Below the pieces are notes generated by a model. The model did no database searches. It saw only the letters and a list, made by a program, of their open reading frames with translations, and was not told where the DNA came from. A stretch of 64,000 nt of DNA from CAIMMJ01 sp037131955 (GTDB taxonomy: Bacteria > Bacteroidota > Bacteroidia > UBA4408), in contig JBAXQC010000003.1 of assembly GCA_037131955.1 (NCBI GenBank), forward strand, positions 1-64,000, given 5' to 3'. Position 1 is the stretch's first letter; every line of letters starts with the position of its first letter. The translations under genes were made by a program, and so were the position numbers. Positions 34,521-43,186 of this stretch are shown here, piece by piece.

Positions 34521-34910
34521 ATGAAAAACAAAACTCTTCTACCGTCTCTCATTCTTGGCATTTTTTTAGTTGCAAACGCTTTGCAAGCACAAGAAAAAAA
34601 AGAACCTACAACTCAAACTGAGCAAACATTTGTTGCTGGCAAATATACAGTTAAGTATTTTTTAGACGGCAGGAAAGTTACTAAAGTGCCAAAGATTGAT
34701 ATTTTAACAGCAGACAAAGGAAGTGTTGTTATTGAATTTCAAATAGACAAATATGGCAATGTAACTTCTGCAGCTGCAGTTAATGAAACAGGGTGCACAA
34801 CAAATACCTATCTGTTAACCAAGGCAAAACAAGCTGCCGAAACAACACATTTTGATACTGCTCCAACCTCTCCCTTGAAGCAAAAAGGCAAAATGGTGTT
34901 TGAATTTTAG
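34521..34910 (+). CDS. Exported TonB C-terminal domain-like protein
   Basis: A 129-residue protein with a signal peptide (to LVANALQAQ) and one small domain. The pattern KGSVVIEFQIDKYGNVTSAAAV, then TYLLTKAKQAAETTHFDTAP and QKGKMVFEF, is that of the TonB C-terminal domain, with strand-helix-strand order. There is no membrane anchor or proline-rich spacer, so it is not a working energy transducer. Free-standing secreted versions are common in Bacteroidota and of unknown function. The gene is monocistronic, with a candidate -7 box before it and a terminator after it. Confidence 0.8.
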   Translation: MKNKTLLPSLILGIFLVANALQAQEKKEPTTQTEQTFVAGKYTVKYFLDGRKVTKVPKIDILTADKGSVVIEFQIDKYGNVTSAAAVNETGCTTNTYLLTKAKQAAETTHFDTAPTSPLKQKGKMVFEF

Positions 34911-34989
34911 CAATTCTGCCGCTCACCAATAATCAGTTAATCACAAATTGAAGTAGTAAGGAATTATAAAAAAATAATCAATCTAAATT

Positions 34990-35020
34990 AAACTACATAT
35001 AACTCTGTAGTTTTGTTTTT
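34990..35020 (+). terminator. Rho-independent terminator after the TonB-C-like gene
   Basis: AAACTACA (34990-34997) pairs with TGTAGTTT (35006-35013), followed by a T-rich tract to 35020. The stem is short but perfect. Confidence 0.65.
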
Positions 35021-35021
35021 A

Positions 35022-35029
35022 TAAGTTTG
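35022..35029 (+). promoter_or_regulatory. Candidate -7 box for the second PorE-like gene
   Basis: TAAGTTTG matches TAnnTTTG exactly, 25 bases before the ATG at 35055. No clear -33 box is visible because the preceding terminator occupies that region. Confidence 0.4.
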
Positions 35030-35054
35030 TACCAATCTTTTTTTTGTTTTAACA

Positions 35055-37010
35055 ATGAAAGTTTTTTGCACACTTGTCTTTTTATGTTCATTTGCATTCT
35101 CTGTAATTTCGCAAAATTGCCCTGAAATTTCTGATGCAAAAGCAAAGAAATTAGTTGGCAAGGCTTTTGAAAAAAAATATGAATTTGAAGAACGACAAGA
35201 TTTTTTAAAAAGAGCAATTGAAATTGAACCAGATTATTCTGAGGCATATTACGAAATGGGAATGATAAAAGTAACCCTTTCAAAAATTAATGGTGAGGGA
35301 ATTTCTGCTGCTGAAAAGTATTTTAAGAAGGCCATAGAGCTTTGTCCGGGAAAGTTTTGTTATGCCTATTTCTATTTGGCTACAATAAATTTAGGCAAAG
35401 AAAATTACGGCGATGCAGCAACTTACTTTGCTGAATTTTTAAAGAGTGAAGACAATTCAAAGAAAACAGAGGACATTGAAAAGGCTGAAAAGAACTTACC
35501 AATTTGTATTGGTTTAGATAAATTATACAAAAATCCTGTACCATTTGAGCCAACAGTTATAAAAGAAATTTGTTCCTATGAAGACGAGTTTTTGCCCATG
35601 ATTTCGCCAGATAATGAATTGATCTTTTTTACTAAAAGGTACAATAAACAAACAAGAGATTTGGTTTACGTAAGGCAAGTGGAAGAACTTACTCAATCTA
35701 CCAAAGTGGATGGAAAGTTTGCTGCGCCTAAGGAGTTGTTAAGACCCTTTAATCTTTCTGGAGATGGATATGGTGGTGTAACTTTTTCATTAGACAATAC
35801 TCAATTGTATATTACGGTATGTAAATTAAACAAGAGAGGACAAAACAATTGTGATATCTATTATTCTGAGTTTATAAAGGGAAATTGGTCTGAATTAAAA
35901 TCTGTTGGTGATGGAATAAATACTGCTGACGGCTGGGAATCGCAGCCCACTTTATCAAGCGATGGAAAAACATTGATATTTGCAAGCGCAAGAGCAGACA
36001 GCAAAGGAATGGATTTATACATGTCTAAAAAAAATGAGGATGGCTCTTGGGGTATGGCAGAAAATTTAGGTTCTCCAATAAATACAGAGGGGAACGACAA
36101 GTCACCTTTCTTGCATTCCGACAGTAAAACTTTGTACTTTTCTAGCGATGGACATGTTGGATTAGGTGGCTATGATATTTTTTATTCCAAATCAGGCGAC
36201 AGTGATAAATTCCTTAAACCAACAAACATCGGATATCCAATAAACTCAAACAAAGACGATGTTGGATTTTTTGTAAGCACAGACGGTAAATTTGGATATT
36301 TTTCGAGTAATCAATTAAAGGAAAAAGGTTTGGGTGGATACGATATTTTTAGTTTTGAACTTTATAAAGAAGCAAGACCGGACAAAATTATTTTTTTGAA
36401 AGGAACACTTACAAATGAAGACAAAACAAAACCATTAAATGCCGTTATTGAAATAAAAAGTGTGGATTCAAAAAAAGTAACAAAAATAAACGTAGATACT
36501 GCATCGGGCAATTTTATTGGAGTTCATACCATCAAGGAAAATGAGGATGTAGTAGTAACTGTTAAGCAAGAGGGTAAAGCATTTACCTCGCAGTACATAT
36601 CGTACAAAGAAGAAACTGCTGGCAAACCTTTGAAGATGGATATGGAATCGAAGAAAATAGAAGCGAACAAAGCTTTTACAATAAATAATATTCAATACAA
36701 ATCAAACTCTGCCGAGCTCACAAACGGCAGCAAAGCAATTTTAGAAGAGTTTGTAAGTTTCTTAAAAGACAATGCCTCAATAAACATTGAAATTAGAGGA
36801 CACACCGACAATATTGGAAATCCAATAGCCAACATGGCCTTGTCTACAGATAGGGCATTTACTGTGTTTGATTTTTTAAGTAAATCAAACATCGAAAAAG
36901 GGAGAATTAGTTTTAAAGGGTATGGCGATACAAAGCCAATAAAAGAAAACACAACAGAACAAGGCAGAATGGCAAATAGAAGAACAGAATTTTTTATTAC
37001 TAAAAATTAG
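35055..37010 (+). CDS. PorE-like TPR/PD40/OmpA-domain protein (second copy)
   Basis: A 651-residue exported protein. In order: signal peptide (to VISQ), TPRs (DFLKRAIEIEPDYSEAYYEMG, then AAEKYFKKAIELCPGKF), a PD40 propeller (SPDNELIFFTKRYN, SSDGKTLIFASARADSKG, HSDSKTLYFSSDGHVGLGGYDIF), a regulatory beta domain (LKGTLTNEDKTKPLNAVIEI) and an OmpA domain (IEIRGHTDNIGNP, ISFKGYGDTKP, RMANRRTEFFI). The layout equals that of the 18308 protein and of PorE, a T9SS component that binds peptidoglycan. Which copy, if either, is the true PorE cannot be decided here. rdgB follows 5 bases later. Confidence 0.92.
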   Translation: MKVFCTLVFLCSFAFSVISQNCPEISDAKAKKLVGKAFEKKYEFEERQDFLKRAIEIEPDYSEAYYEMGMIKVTLSKINGEGISAAEKYFKKAIELCPGKFCYAYFYLATINLGKENYGDAATYFAEFLKSEDNSKKTEDIEKAEKNLPICIGLDKLYKNPVPFEPTVIKEICSYEDEFLPMISPDNELIFFTKRYNKQTRDLVYVRQVEELTQSTKVDGKFAAPKELLRPFNLSGDGYGGVTFSLDNTQLYITVCKLNKRGQNNCDIYYSEFIKGNWSELKSVGDGINTADGWESQPTLSSDGKTLIFASARADSKGMDLYMSKKNEDGSWGMAENLGSPINTEGNDKSPFLHSDSKTLYFSSDGHVGLGGYDIFYSKSGDSDKFLKPTNIGYPINSNKDDVGFFVSTDGKFGYFSSNQLKEKGLGGYDIFSFELYKEARPDKIIFLKGTLTNEDKTKPLNAVIEIKSVDSKKVTKINVDTASGNFIGVHTIKENEDVVVTVKQEGKAFTSQYISYKEETAGKPLKMDMESKKIEANKAFTINNIQYKSNSAELTNGSKAILEEFVSFLKDNASINIEIRGHTDNIGNPIANMALSTDRAFTVFDFLSKSNIEKGRISFKGYGDTKPIKENTTEQGRMANRRTEFFITKN

Positions 37011-37015
37011 ATTCT

Positions 37016-37603
37016 ATGAAAGAGTTGATAGTTGCTACCTCAAACAAAGGAAAAATAAATGAATTTGATTTATTATTTAAAGAGTTATCTCTACCAATAA
37101 AATTGATTTCGTTCCAAGATTTAAACTTTTTTGAGGACGTTCCAGAAACAGGAAATTCATTTGAAGAAAATGCATTTCAAAAGGCAGAATTTGTGCTTAA
37201 AAAATTTAATATTCCAGTTGTTTCTGATGACTCAGGATTAGAAATTAAAGTTTTAAATAATCAACCTGGTGTTCGCTCTGCAAGATATGCAGGTGAAGAA
37301 AAAGATGATGCAAAAAACAGAAAATTGGTACTAGAAAATTTAAAAGACATCAAAGAAAGAGAGGCTAGATTTGTTTGTTGCTTGTGCTACCATGATGGAA
37401 GTAAAAAAGTATTTTTTGAGGGCTTTTTAGAGGGTAAAATTAATACGGCTGAAGTAGGAGAAAATGGCTTTGGCTACGATTCTATTTTTATTCCGCAAGG
37501 ATATTCTAAAACAATGGCCGAACTTAGTATAGAAGAAAAAAACAATCTAAGTCACCGGGCAATTGCAATGAAATTGTTTGGTGAGTTTTTACGAAAATCA
37601 TAA
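37016..37603 (+). CDS. rdgB: Non-canonical purine NTP diphosphatase (RdgB/HAM1)
   Basis: A 195-residue enzyme that hydrolyses ITP, dITP and XTP to monophosphates and so keeps deaminated purines out of nucleic acids. Motifs: ATSNKGKINEF at residues 7-17, FEENAFQKAEFV, VSDDSGLEIKVLNNQPGVRSARYAG near 67-90, the loop ENGFGYDSIF, and LSHRAIAM near the end with the conserved SHR. Length is typical. It is cotranscribed with the PorE-like gene, probably by chance of genome layout. Confidence 0.97.
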   Translation: MKELIVATSNKGKINEFDLLFKELSLPIKLISFQDLNFFEDVPETGNSFEENAFQKAEFVLKKFNIPVVSDDSGLEIKVLNNQPGVRSARYAGEEKDDAKNRKLVLENLKDIKEREARFVCCLCYHDGSKKVFFEGFLEGKINTAEVGENGFGYDSIFIPQGYSKTMAELSIEEKNNLSHRAIAMKLFGEFLRKS

Positions 37604-37685
37604 GTTTTTTTTGCGAATAATTTTTTCTGTAAGAAGAGGATTGAATTTTGTTGAGACCAAGAAAAATTAGAGTTTTTGGTTATGG

Positions 37686-40600
37686 TTACTTTTTTCTGCT
37701 TTCAAATAGATTCAAAAATTTCTCAAGTATATTATAATACAGCATCAAAACAAGCAATAAACTCATCGCCCAAATTACACTTACATTAAAGACAAGAGTA
37801 TTTAGTTCCAACCCAAAAAAACTTTTTTGTGGTGTATAAAAATGAGAGCTAAAGCCATTTTCATTGCTCTTTAAATATATTTGATCATAGTGAGGAAAAA
37901 GTCTTTCATTTTCCTCTTGTATTTTATTCACCTCTTGAGAATTTCTAAGCATTAGGGTAAGTGCTTCGTTTTCGTTTTTTTGTTGAAGCAATTTATATTC
38001 ATGCCTTTTAATAGAATCTGATACAAATTTTTTTAATAATTGTTCTTTTTGCTCACTGGCAGTTCTGGCAATTTTAGAGTAATAATTTTTAATTTTTTCT
38101 ACTTCAACTTTAACTTCATTGGTTCTAAAATTTTGTGTTGTTAATTTGCCAGAAAACCCAGCATCCGCAGATTTTAAATTAAGTTCTGATACAATTATTT
38201 TTTTATTTTTTTCTGTTTCAATATTTGCCTCTATTTCTTCTTGCTTTTCAAGTATGGCATCTGCCCAATAATTTTGGATATAATTGCCATAATTAATTTT
38301 TCTATTCCATTCAAAAATTGGTTTTTCAAAAGCATTGTTCTTAAATTGTTCTACCGCCAATGCCTCAAAAGCCCACCTGCTGCACATTATATTGCCGGTA
38401 GCAGGAACTCTAGATGAGGATGATAATACCGGATGAAGATTTTCGAATTTTACAATTACACCCGCCAGCAGCAATTGAGGTATAAGAAGAAATGGAATTA
38501 AAATATAAATGGTAACTGCGGATTTGAAGGCTGCAGAAATATTTAAACCTAACAAGTTTGCAAAACAAGAAATACTAAATAATACAGTCCAGTATGTAAA
38601 GAACATTCCATTTATTTCCAAAATACTATTACCTACTAAAACAAACAACAAAGTTTGCAGAGCAGAAATAGAAAACATAAGCCCAACTTTAGAGGCTATA
38701 TAACTAAATCTGCTTAGGTCTAAAAACTTTTCACGCTTTAAAATTTTTCTGTCTGCAAATATTTCTTCGGCACTTACACTCATGCCCAAAAAAAGCGAAA
38801 CAATTACACACATAAAAATATATGCAGGCAAATTTGGATTCTCTCTAAAAATATACTCTCCGTTTTTTGTGCTGCTGTAATACTTTATTATAAACGCAAG
38901 AATAGCAGCTAATACAGGAGCTTCCAACAATGTTATATATAAGTATTGTAGATTAGATATTTTAGAGTATAAATCTCTTTTAAAGAATATTTTTATTTGT
39001 TCAATTTTGCTAGGAACATTCAAAAAAATTAATGCTTTTTTTGTAAAATTAAAATCCTCTTGAAGAGTTGTTTTAGAAGCTATTTTTTCTAGAAAATGTT
39101 TATTCCACTGTTTTGGAGATATCTTTCTGTGCGGGGTAACGTTACCATATTCATCCAGCACATTAGCTTCTACAATGCTAAATACTTGCTCAGGATTTAC
39201 TGTTCCACAAGTAACACATTCGCTTTCGTTTGCATTAATATGATTAACAGTATTTTTAAAATAAATTAATGATTCTACCGGGTTGCCATAATATATTGGA
39301 TAGCCGCCCGTGTCTAGCAATAAAAGTTTATCAAACAATTTAAAAATATCTGAAGAAGGTTGATGCAGTACTATAAAAATTAGCTTACCTCTTAGCGCCA
39401 ATCCTTTAAGAATATCCATTATTATTTCGCTATCTCTAGAAGAAAGTCCTGATGTTGGTTCATCTAAAAATAGTACAGCAGGTTCTCTAATCAACTCTAA
39501 AGCAATATTTAATCTTTTCCTTTGCCCACCGCTAATTGTTTTATCAAGGCTATTACCTACTTTTAAGTTTGCCGTTTCTGCCAATCCCAACTGACCTAAA
39601 ACGTCTTTTACTTTCAATTTTATATCTTGGTCAGTTTTGTTTTCTAAACACAGTTTTGCATTGTAATATAAATTTTGAAAAACTGTGAGTGATTCTATCA
39701 ACAGATCATCTTGAGGAACATATCCAATAACTCCTTTCAATTTATCTTGTTGTTCGTGTAAATCAAAACCGTTAATTTTTACAGAGCCGCTGGTAGGGAT
39801 TTCGTTTCCGTTTAATACGTTTAATAAGGTGGATTTACCAGCACCGCTTCCGCCCATAATACCAATTAATTCGCCAGATTTTTCAGTAAAACTCAAAGGA
39901 TGGATGCCAACTCTACCGCTCTTAAATTGAAACTCAAGGTCTTTTACTTCAAATACTATTTCTTCGTTTTCTGCTTGACGTAAAAAGAATTTTTCGAAAT
40001 CAGAAAAATATAATGGACTTGTTTTTTTACTTCTTACAGATGCTCCTGGATTTAACAAGTATAATTTACCAACAACAATTGGCTGTCCATTTAAGTAAAG
40101 TTCCGTTTTTCCATTGTATTTTACAACATATTGATTTACGCTTGGCAAATGAAGCACAACAAATGCACCGTTTAAACCCTCTACAATTTTTGTTTTGCAA
40201 GAATTTATTTTTAGATGACTTTTGGTGCAAACTAAAATACTTTTAGAATCTAGATCATCAAATGATTTTGTTACTAATTCTCTAATTACCAGATATTCTT
40301 CATCAGGAATATTAAAGCTAGAGGCAACAGTTTCTACAAAATCAATTTCTACTTCGCTAACATTTCCATCTTCAAAAATAATTTCTTCTAAACGCAGTAA
40401 AACAATTATTTTTTGTTTTTGAGTGAGTTCAGTATTCAATTGGTCGCAAATACCCAATACTTTTACAGAATGGGCAGATGTTCTTTTTCTTTTTTGGGTA
40501 GAATCTTCAATATTTTTTTCTTTTGCCAAGAGCTCATCAAAATACTCTATGTATTTGTTGGCGGCATCTTCATTTAATTGTTGATTTAAAAATGAAAATA

Positions 40601-40688
40601 CAACATGCCTGCTGCCTTCACTCTGCTCTTCGAGCCCCGCAATAATTGCAAATAATTTGATAATGGCTTTTAATATACTTTCGCTCAT
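37686..40688 (-). CDS. ABCG-type ABC transporter fusion with N-terminal TerB-like domain
   Basis: A 1000-residue protein. Residues about 1-150 are helical and resemble TerB (LLRLEEIIFEDGNVSEVEIDFVETVA). A small beta region with FHA-like features follows (QYVVKYNGKTELYLNGQPI). The ABC ATPase begins near residue 250: Walker A GGSGAGKST near 277, signature ISGGQRKRLNIAL, Walker B VLFLDEPTSGLSS, and a downstream CVTC pair. The permease half starts near 590 with ABC-2 type helices and has a long, charged extracytoplasmic insertion (about residues 790-930) before the last helix. The order ATPase-then-membrane is that of ABCG exporters. The substrate is unknown. Confidence 0.88.
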   Translation of the reverse strand: MSESILKAIIKLFAIIAGLEEQSEGSRHVVFSFLNQQLNEDAANKYIEYFDELLAKEKNIEDSTQKRKRTSAHSVKVLGICDQLNTELTQKQKIIVLLRLEEIIFEDGNVSEVEIDFVETVASSFNIPDEEYLVIRELVTKSFDDLDSKSILVCTKSHLKINSCKTKIVEGLNGAFVVLHLPSVNQYVVKYNGKTELYLNGQPIVVGKLYLLNPGASVRSKKTSPLYFSDFEKFFLRQAENEEIVFEVKDLEFQFKSGRVGIHPLSFTEKSGELIGIMGGSGAGKSTLLNVLNGNEIPTSGSVKINGFDLHEQQDKLKGVIGYVPQDDLLIESLTVFQNLYYNAKLCLENKTDQDIKLKVKDVLGQLGLAETANLKVGNSLDKTISGGQRKRLNIALELIREPAVLFLDEPTSGLSSRDSEIIMDILKGLALRGKLIFIVLHQPSSDIFKLFDKLLLLDTGGYPIYYGNPVESLIYFKNTVNHINANESECVTCGTVNPEQVFSIVEANVLDEYGNVTPHRKISPKQWNKHFLEKIASKTTLQEDFNFTKKALIFLNVPSKIEQIKIFFKRDLYSKISNLQYLYITLLEAPVLAAILAFIIKYYSSTKNGEYIFRENPNLPAYIFMCVIVSLFLGMSVSAEEIFADRKILKREKFLDLSRFSYIASKVGLMFSISALQTLLFVLVGNSILEINGMFFTYWTVLFSISCFANLLGLNISAAFKSAVTIYILIPFLLIPQLLLAGVIVKFENLHPVLSSSSRVPATGNIMCSRWAFEALAVEQFKNNAFEKPIFEWNRKINYGNYIQNYWADAILEKQEEIEANIETEKNKKIIVSELNLKSADAGFSGKLTTQNFRTNEVKVEVEKIKNYYSKIARTASEQKEQLLKKFVSDSIKRHEYKLLQQKNENEALTLMLRNSQEVNKIQEENERLFPHYDQIYLKSNENGFSSHFYTPQKSFFGLELNTLVFNVSVIWAMSLLLVLMLYYNILEKFLNLFESRKK

Positions 40689-40695
40689 AGCCTTA

Positions 40696-40732
40696 AATAA
40701 AAAAAGACATTAAACGAATTCAATGCCTTTTT
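40696..40732 (-). terminator. Terminator between the 40754 lipoprotein gene and the ABC transporter gene
   Basis: AATGCC (40722-40727) and GACATT (40706-40711), extended by A and T runs on each side, form an 11-bp stem with one G-U pair. On the minus strand it follows the lipoprotein stop and precedes the transporter ATG by a few bases. It could act in both directions. Confidence 0.65.
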
Positions 40733-40753
40733 TATTAGTAGAAATAAAATTAG

Positions 40754-41602
40754 TTATTTAATAATTTTTGCCCTAACTGCCTCAACTTCTTTTTGGAATT
40801 TGACAGCAATTTCTTGGGTAAGTTCTTTGGTTTCTTTAACTGACTTATACATTTCTAAAAGAGTAGAAAAATCGGTTATTAAAGCATTAAATTCTTCCTT
40901 GCCTTCAAATTGCTTGAGCACATTTAACAAATTACTTAAGTGTGTTTGTTGCTCGTAAATCTTATTGTACAATTTTTCTGTTTTAGTATTTCTTGGATAA
41001 GATTTTAATGCAGACAATGCATGGAACTGACTTTCTATCCAGCTTCCAGCAACAATTAACGTTGCTACTTCTAGTTTGTTTGAAGATTTTATATAAGTAT
41101 AAGAATCATAATAAACGTCATCAGCAATTCTAATCAAAGTATCTTTGTTAGCCAATTGATTTTCGATGTTTGCACCTGCAACTTTATCAAAACTTTCTAC
41201 CGCATTTAAATCAACCGCCAACTGACGTGTATTTTTAAAATATTTTAATGCATCTTGTTTTTTATCAAAAGCAGCCAAATAGCCCAAATCAACTGCATAA
41301 GTTCCAAAATTTAATGCTTTTTTTGATTCTGTTTGGTAGTTGGGCAAATTCTCTAAACTATTAATAGTTATTTTATCGAATTTAATTCCAGCATTCACGA
41401 TTTCAGATTCAATTTCCATCGGCTTTGGAAAGTTTGCCATCATTTTGTCAAACTCAAATTGAGTAAACTCTTCTTTTTCTATGGCGGTAGAATCTTTACT
41501 TTCTAAAACTGCTTCAGTCGATTCTTCTTTTTTTGTTTCTCCACAAGAAGAGACAATGATTGAGGATACCAGTAGTATTAATAAAAACTTTATTTTTTTC
41601 AT
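40754..41602 (-). CDS. Hypothetical lipoprotein
   Basis: A 282-residue protein with a lipoprotein signal (MKKIKFLLILLVSSIIVSSC, lipidated Cys20) and an acidic Ser/Glu-rich spacer. The rest is nearly all helical: FGTYAVDLGYLAAFDKKQDALKYFKNT and a C-terminal four-helix-like part ending ITDFSTLLEMYKSVKETKEL with further charged helices. I do not recognise a family with a known role. Its own terminator separates it from the ABC transporter gene, so the two are not clearly an operon. It probably sits in the periplasm, anchored to a membrane. Confidence 0.78.
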   Translation of the reverse strand: MKKIKFLLILLVSSIIVSSCGETKKEESTEAVLESKDSTAIEKEEFTQFEFDKMMANFPKPMEIESEIVNAGIKFDKITINSLENLPNYQTESKKALNFGTYAVDLGYLAAFDKKQDALKYFKNTRQLAVDLNAVESFDKVAGANIENQLANKDTLIRIADDVYYDSYTYIKSSNKLEVATLIVAGSWIESQFHALSALKSYPRNTKTEKLYNKIYEQQTHLSNLLNVLKQFEGKEEFNALITDFSTLLEMYKSVKETKELTQEIAVKFQKEVEAVRAKIIK

Positions 41603-41728
41603 AGTTGATTAAATTGTAAAATAATTAATGAGTTCTGTTTTAAAAATCACGACAAAAATAAAAATTCAATTGACAAAACTGCACTATTTTGGATTTTATT
41701 GTAAATTTTTTTTTCTTATATCTCGTTG

Positions 41729-42328
41729 CTATTCAATTTCTGTTACACCCCCAGAAATTATAAATTTCATTAAATCGGCAGAGGTAGTATTTAATGGTGT
41801 AATGCAGTCTTTAGAAACAATAATTAAATTGCCTGTAAATGCATATGAAAATGGCAAATACACTGCAATTTTTTCTGGGCTTATGTTCAAATCACTTAAA
41901 TCTTCATTGGTAACATAACCCAATTTTTCTATTACTGGATTGTCATTCATTCTAACCAAAACAGGTTTATTAAAACGTTTTTTTTGACCAACAAAAGCTG
42001 ACATCAAATCTTTTATAGAAGAATAAATGGTTTTTATTAGTGGCGCTTTTTCTATTAACTTATCTAAAAATATAAAAATTGGTCTAAAGAAAATTATAGA
42101 ACCAACAGCACCAATAATTATTAACGAAACAACCACTAAAATTACTCCTAAAAATGGATCAATAAGTGGATTTATTTTTACGCCTAAAACTTCAATTACT
42201 GAACCAACCGTTATTAATATTTTAAATAAAAAATAGATTGTAATTGCAATAGGAATAGTAAAAAGTGCTCCTTGGAAAAAATATACTGCGGCTTTTCTAA
42301 TCAAACTACTCACGCTGTTGTTTTCCAT
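41729..42328 (-). CDS. DUF502 family membrane protein
   Basis: A 199-residue inner membrane protein. The DUF502 pattern is plain: AAVYFFQGALFTIPIAITIYFLF near residues 13-35, a second helix VILVVVSLIIIGAVGS, KAPLIKTIYSSIKDLMSAF near 94-112, and a soluble beta domain (VLVRMNDNPVIEKLGYVT, then YLPFSYAFTGNLIIVSKDCI). Plant relatives of this family are the COV proteins. The biochemical function is unknown. It follows pyrH by 21 bases on the same strand. Confidence 0.9.
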   Translation of the reverse strand: MENNSVSSLIRKAAVYFFQGALFTIPIAITIYFLFKILITVGSVIEVLGVKINPLIDPFLGVILVVVSLIIIGAVGSIIFFRPIFIFLDKLIEKAPLIKTIYSSIKDLMSAFVGQKKRFNKPVLVRMNDNPVIEKLGYVTNEDLSDLNISPEKIAVYLPFSYAFTGNLIIVSKDCITPLNTTSADLMKFIISGGVTEIE

Positions 42329-42349
42329 TTATTAAGGTTATAAATCAAT

Positions 42350-43057
42350 TTAAATTTTTACTAAAGTACCAATTGTTTCGCCATTTACAATCTTCAGCAA
42401 ATTACCATTTTGATTCATGTCAAATACAATTATTGGCAATTTGTTTTCTTTACACAGAGTAAAGGCAGTCATGTCCATAACATTTAAATTTTTTTCATAT
42501 ACCTCTTCAAATGTAATAGTATCGTATTTTTTTGCATCAGGATTTTTTTCAGGGTCAGCAGTATATATTCCATCAACTCTGGTTCCTTTAAGTATTACGT
42601 TAGCCTCAATTTCAATTGCTCTAAGAGATGCAGCAGTGTCTGTAGTAAAATATGGATTACCGGTGCCTGCACCAAAAATTACTACTCTGCCTTTTTCTAA
42701 GTGTCTTACGGCTCTTCTTCTGATAAATGGTTCGCAAATTTGCTCCATTTTAATGGCAGATAGTAAACGTGTTTTTATATTAACACCTTCTAAAGAACTT
42801 TGCAATGCCATGCTATTAATTACAGTAGCCAACATTCCCATATAGTCGCCTTGGGCTCTGTCTATTCCTCCCTCGCTTGCTTGAATCCCCCTGAAAATAT
42901 TTCCTCCACCCACAACAATTGCAACTTCAATTCCTTGGTCAACAATTTGTTTTATTTCGCCAGCGTATTTAGAAAGCATATTGTTGTCTATTCCAAACTG
43001 CTTGGTTCCCATTAACGATTCGCCGCTTAGTTTAAGTAGGATTCTTTTGTATTTCAT
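42350..43057 (-). CDS. pyrH: UMP kinase
   Basis: A 235-residue amino acid kinase fold enzyme that makes UDP from UMP. Motifs: YKRILLKLSGESLMG at residues 3-17, VAIVVGGGNIFRG near 45-57, DYMGMLATVINSMALQ near 71-86, FGAGTGNPYFTTDTAASLRA, and KGTRVDGIYTADPEKNPDAKKY. Length is typical of bacterial PyrH, which is hexameric and feedback-regulated. In many bacteria pyrH precedes frr, but here DUF502 takes that place. Confidence 0.98.
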   Translation of the reverse strand: MKYKRILLKLSGESLMGTKQFGIDNNMLSKYAGEIKQIVDQGIEVAIVVGGGNIFRGIQASEGGIDRAQGDYMGMLATVINSMALQSSLEGVNIKTRLLSAIKMEQICEPFIRRRAVRHLEKGRVVIFGAGTGNPYFTTDTAASLRAIEIEANVILKGTRVDGIYTADPEKNPDAKKYDTITFEEVYEKNLNVMDMTAFTLCKENKLPIIVFDMNQNGNLLKIVNGETIGTLVKI

Positions 43058-43186
43058 AGTTTAAATTAAATTAAGGTGCAAATGTATGTTTTTACAAATA
43101 CTATTTGTGTTTTTTTAGTCTATTGTAAACTTGTTTTTTTTAATAAGTTTATCCCAAATCTTTCAAAAAGTTTTTGATGTATAGTT

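Noticed and set aside
42417..42845. 142-codon plus-strand frame opposite pyrH
   Set aside because: pyrH is secure on the other strand; the frame has no domain.
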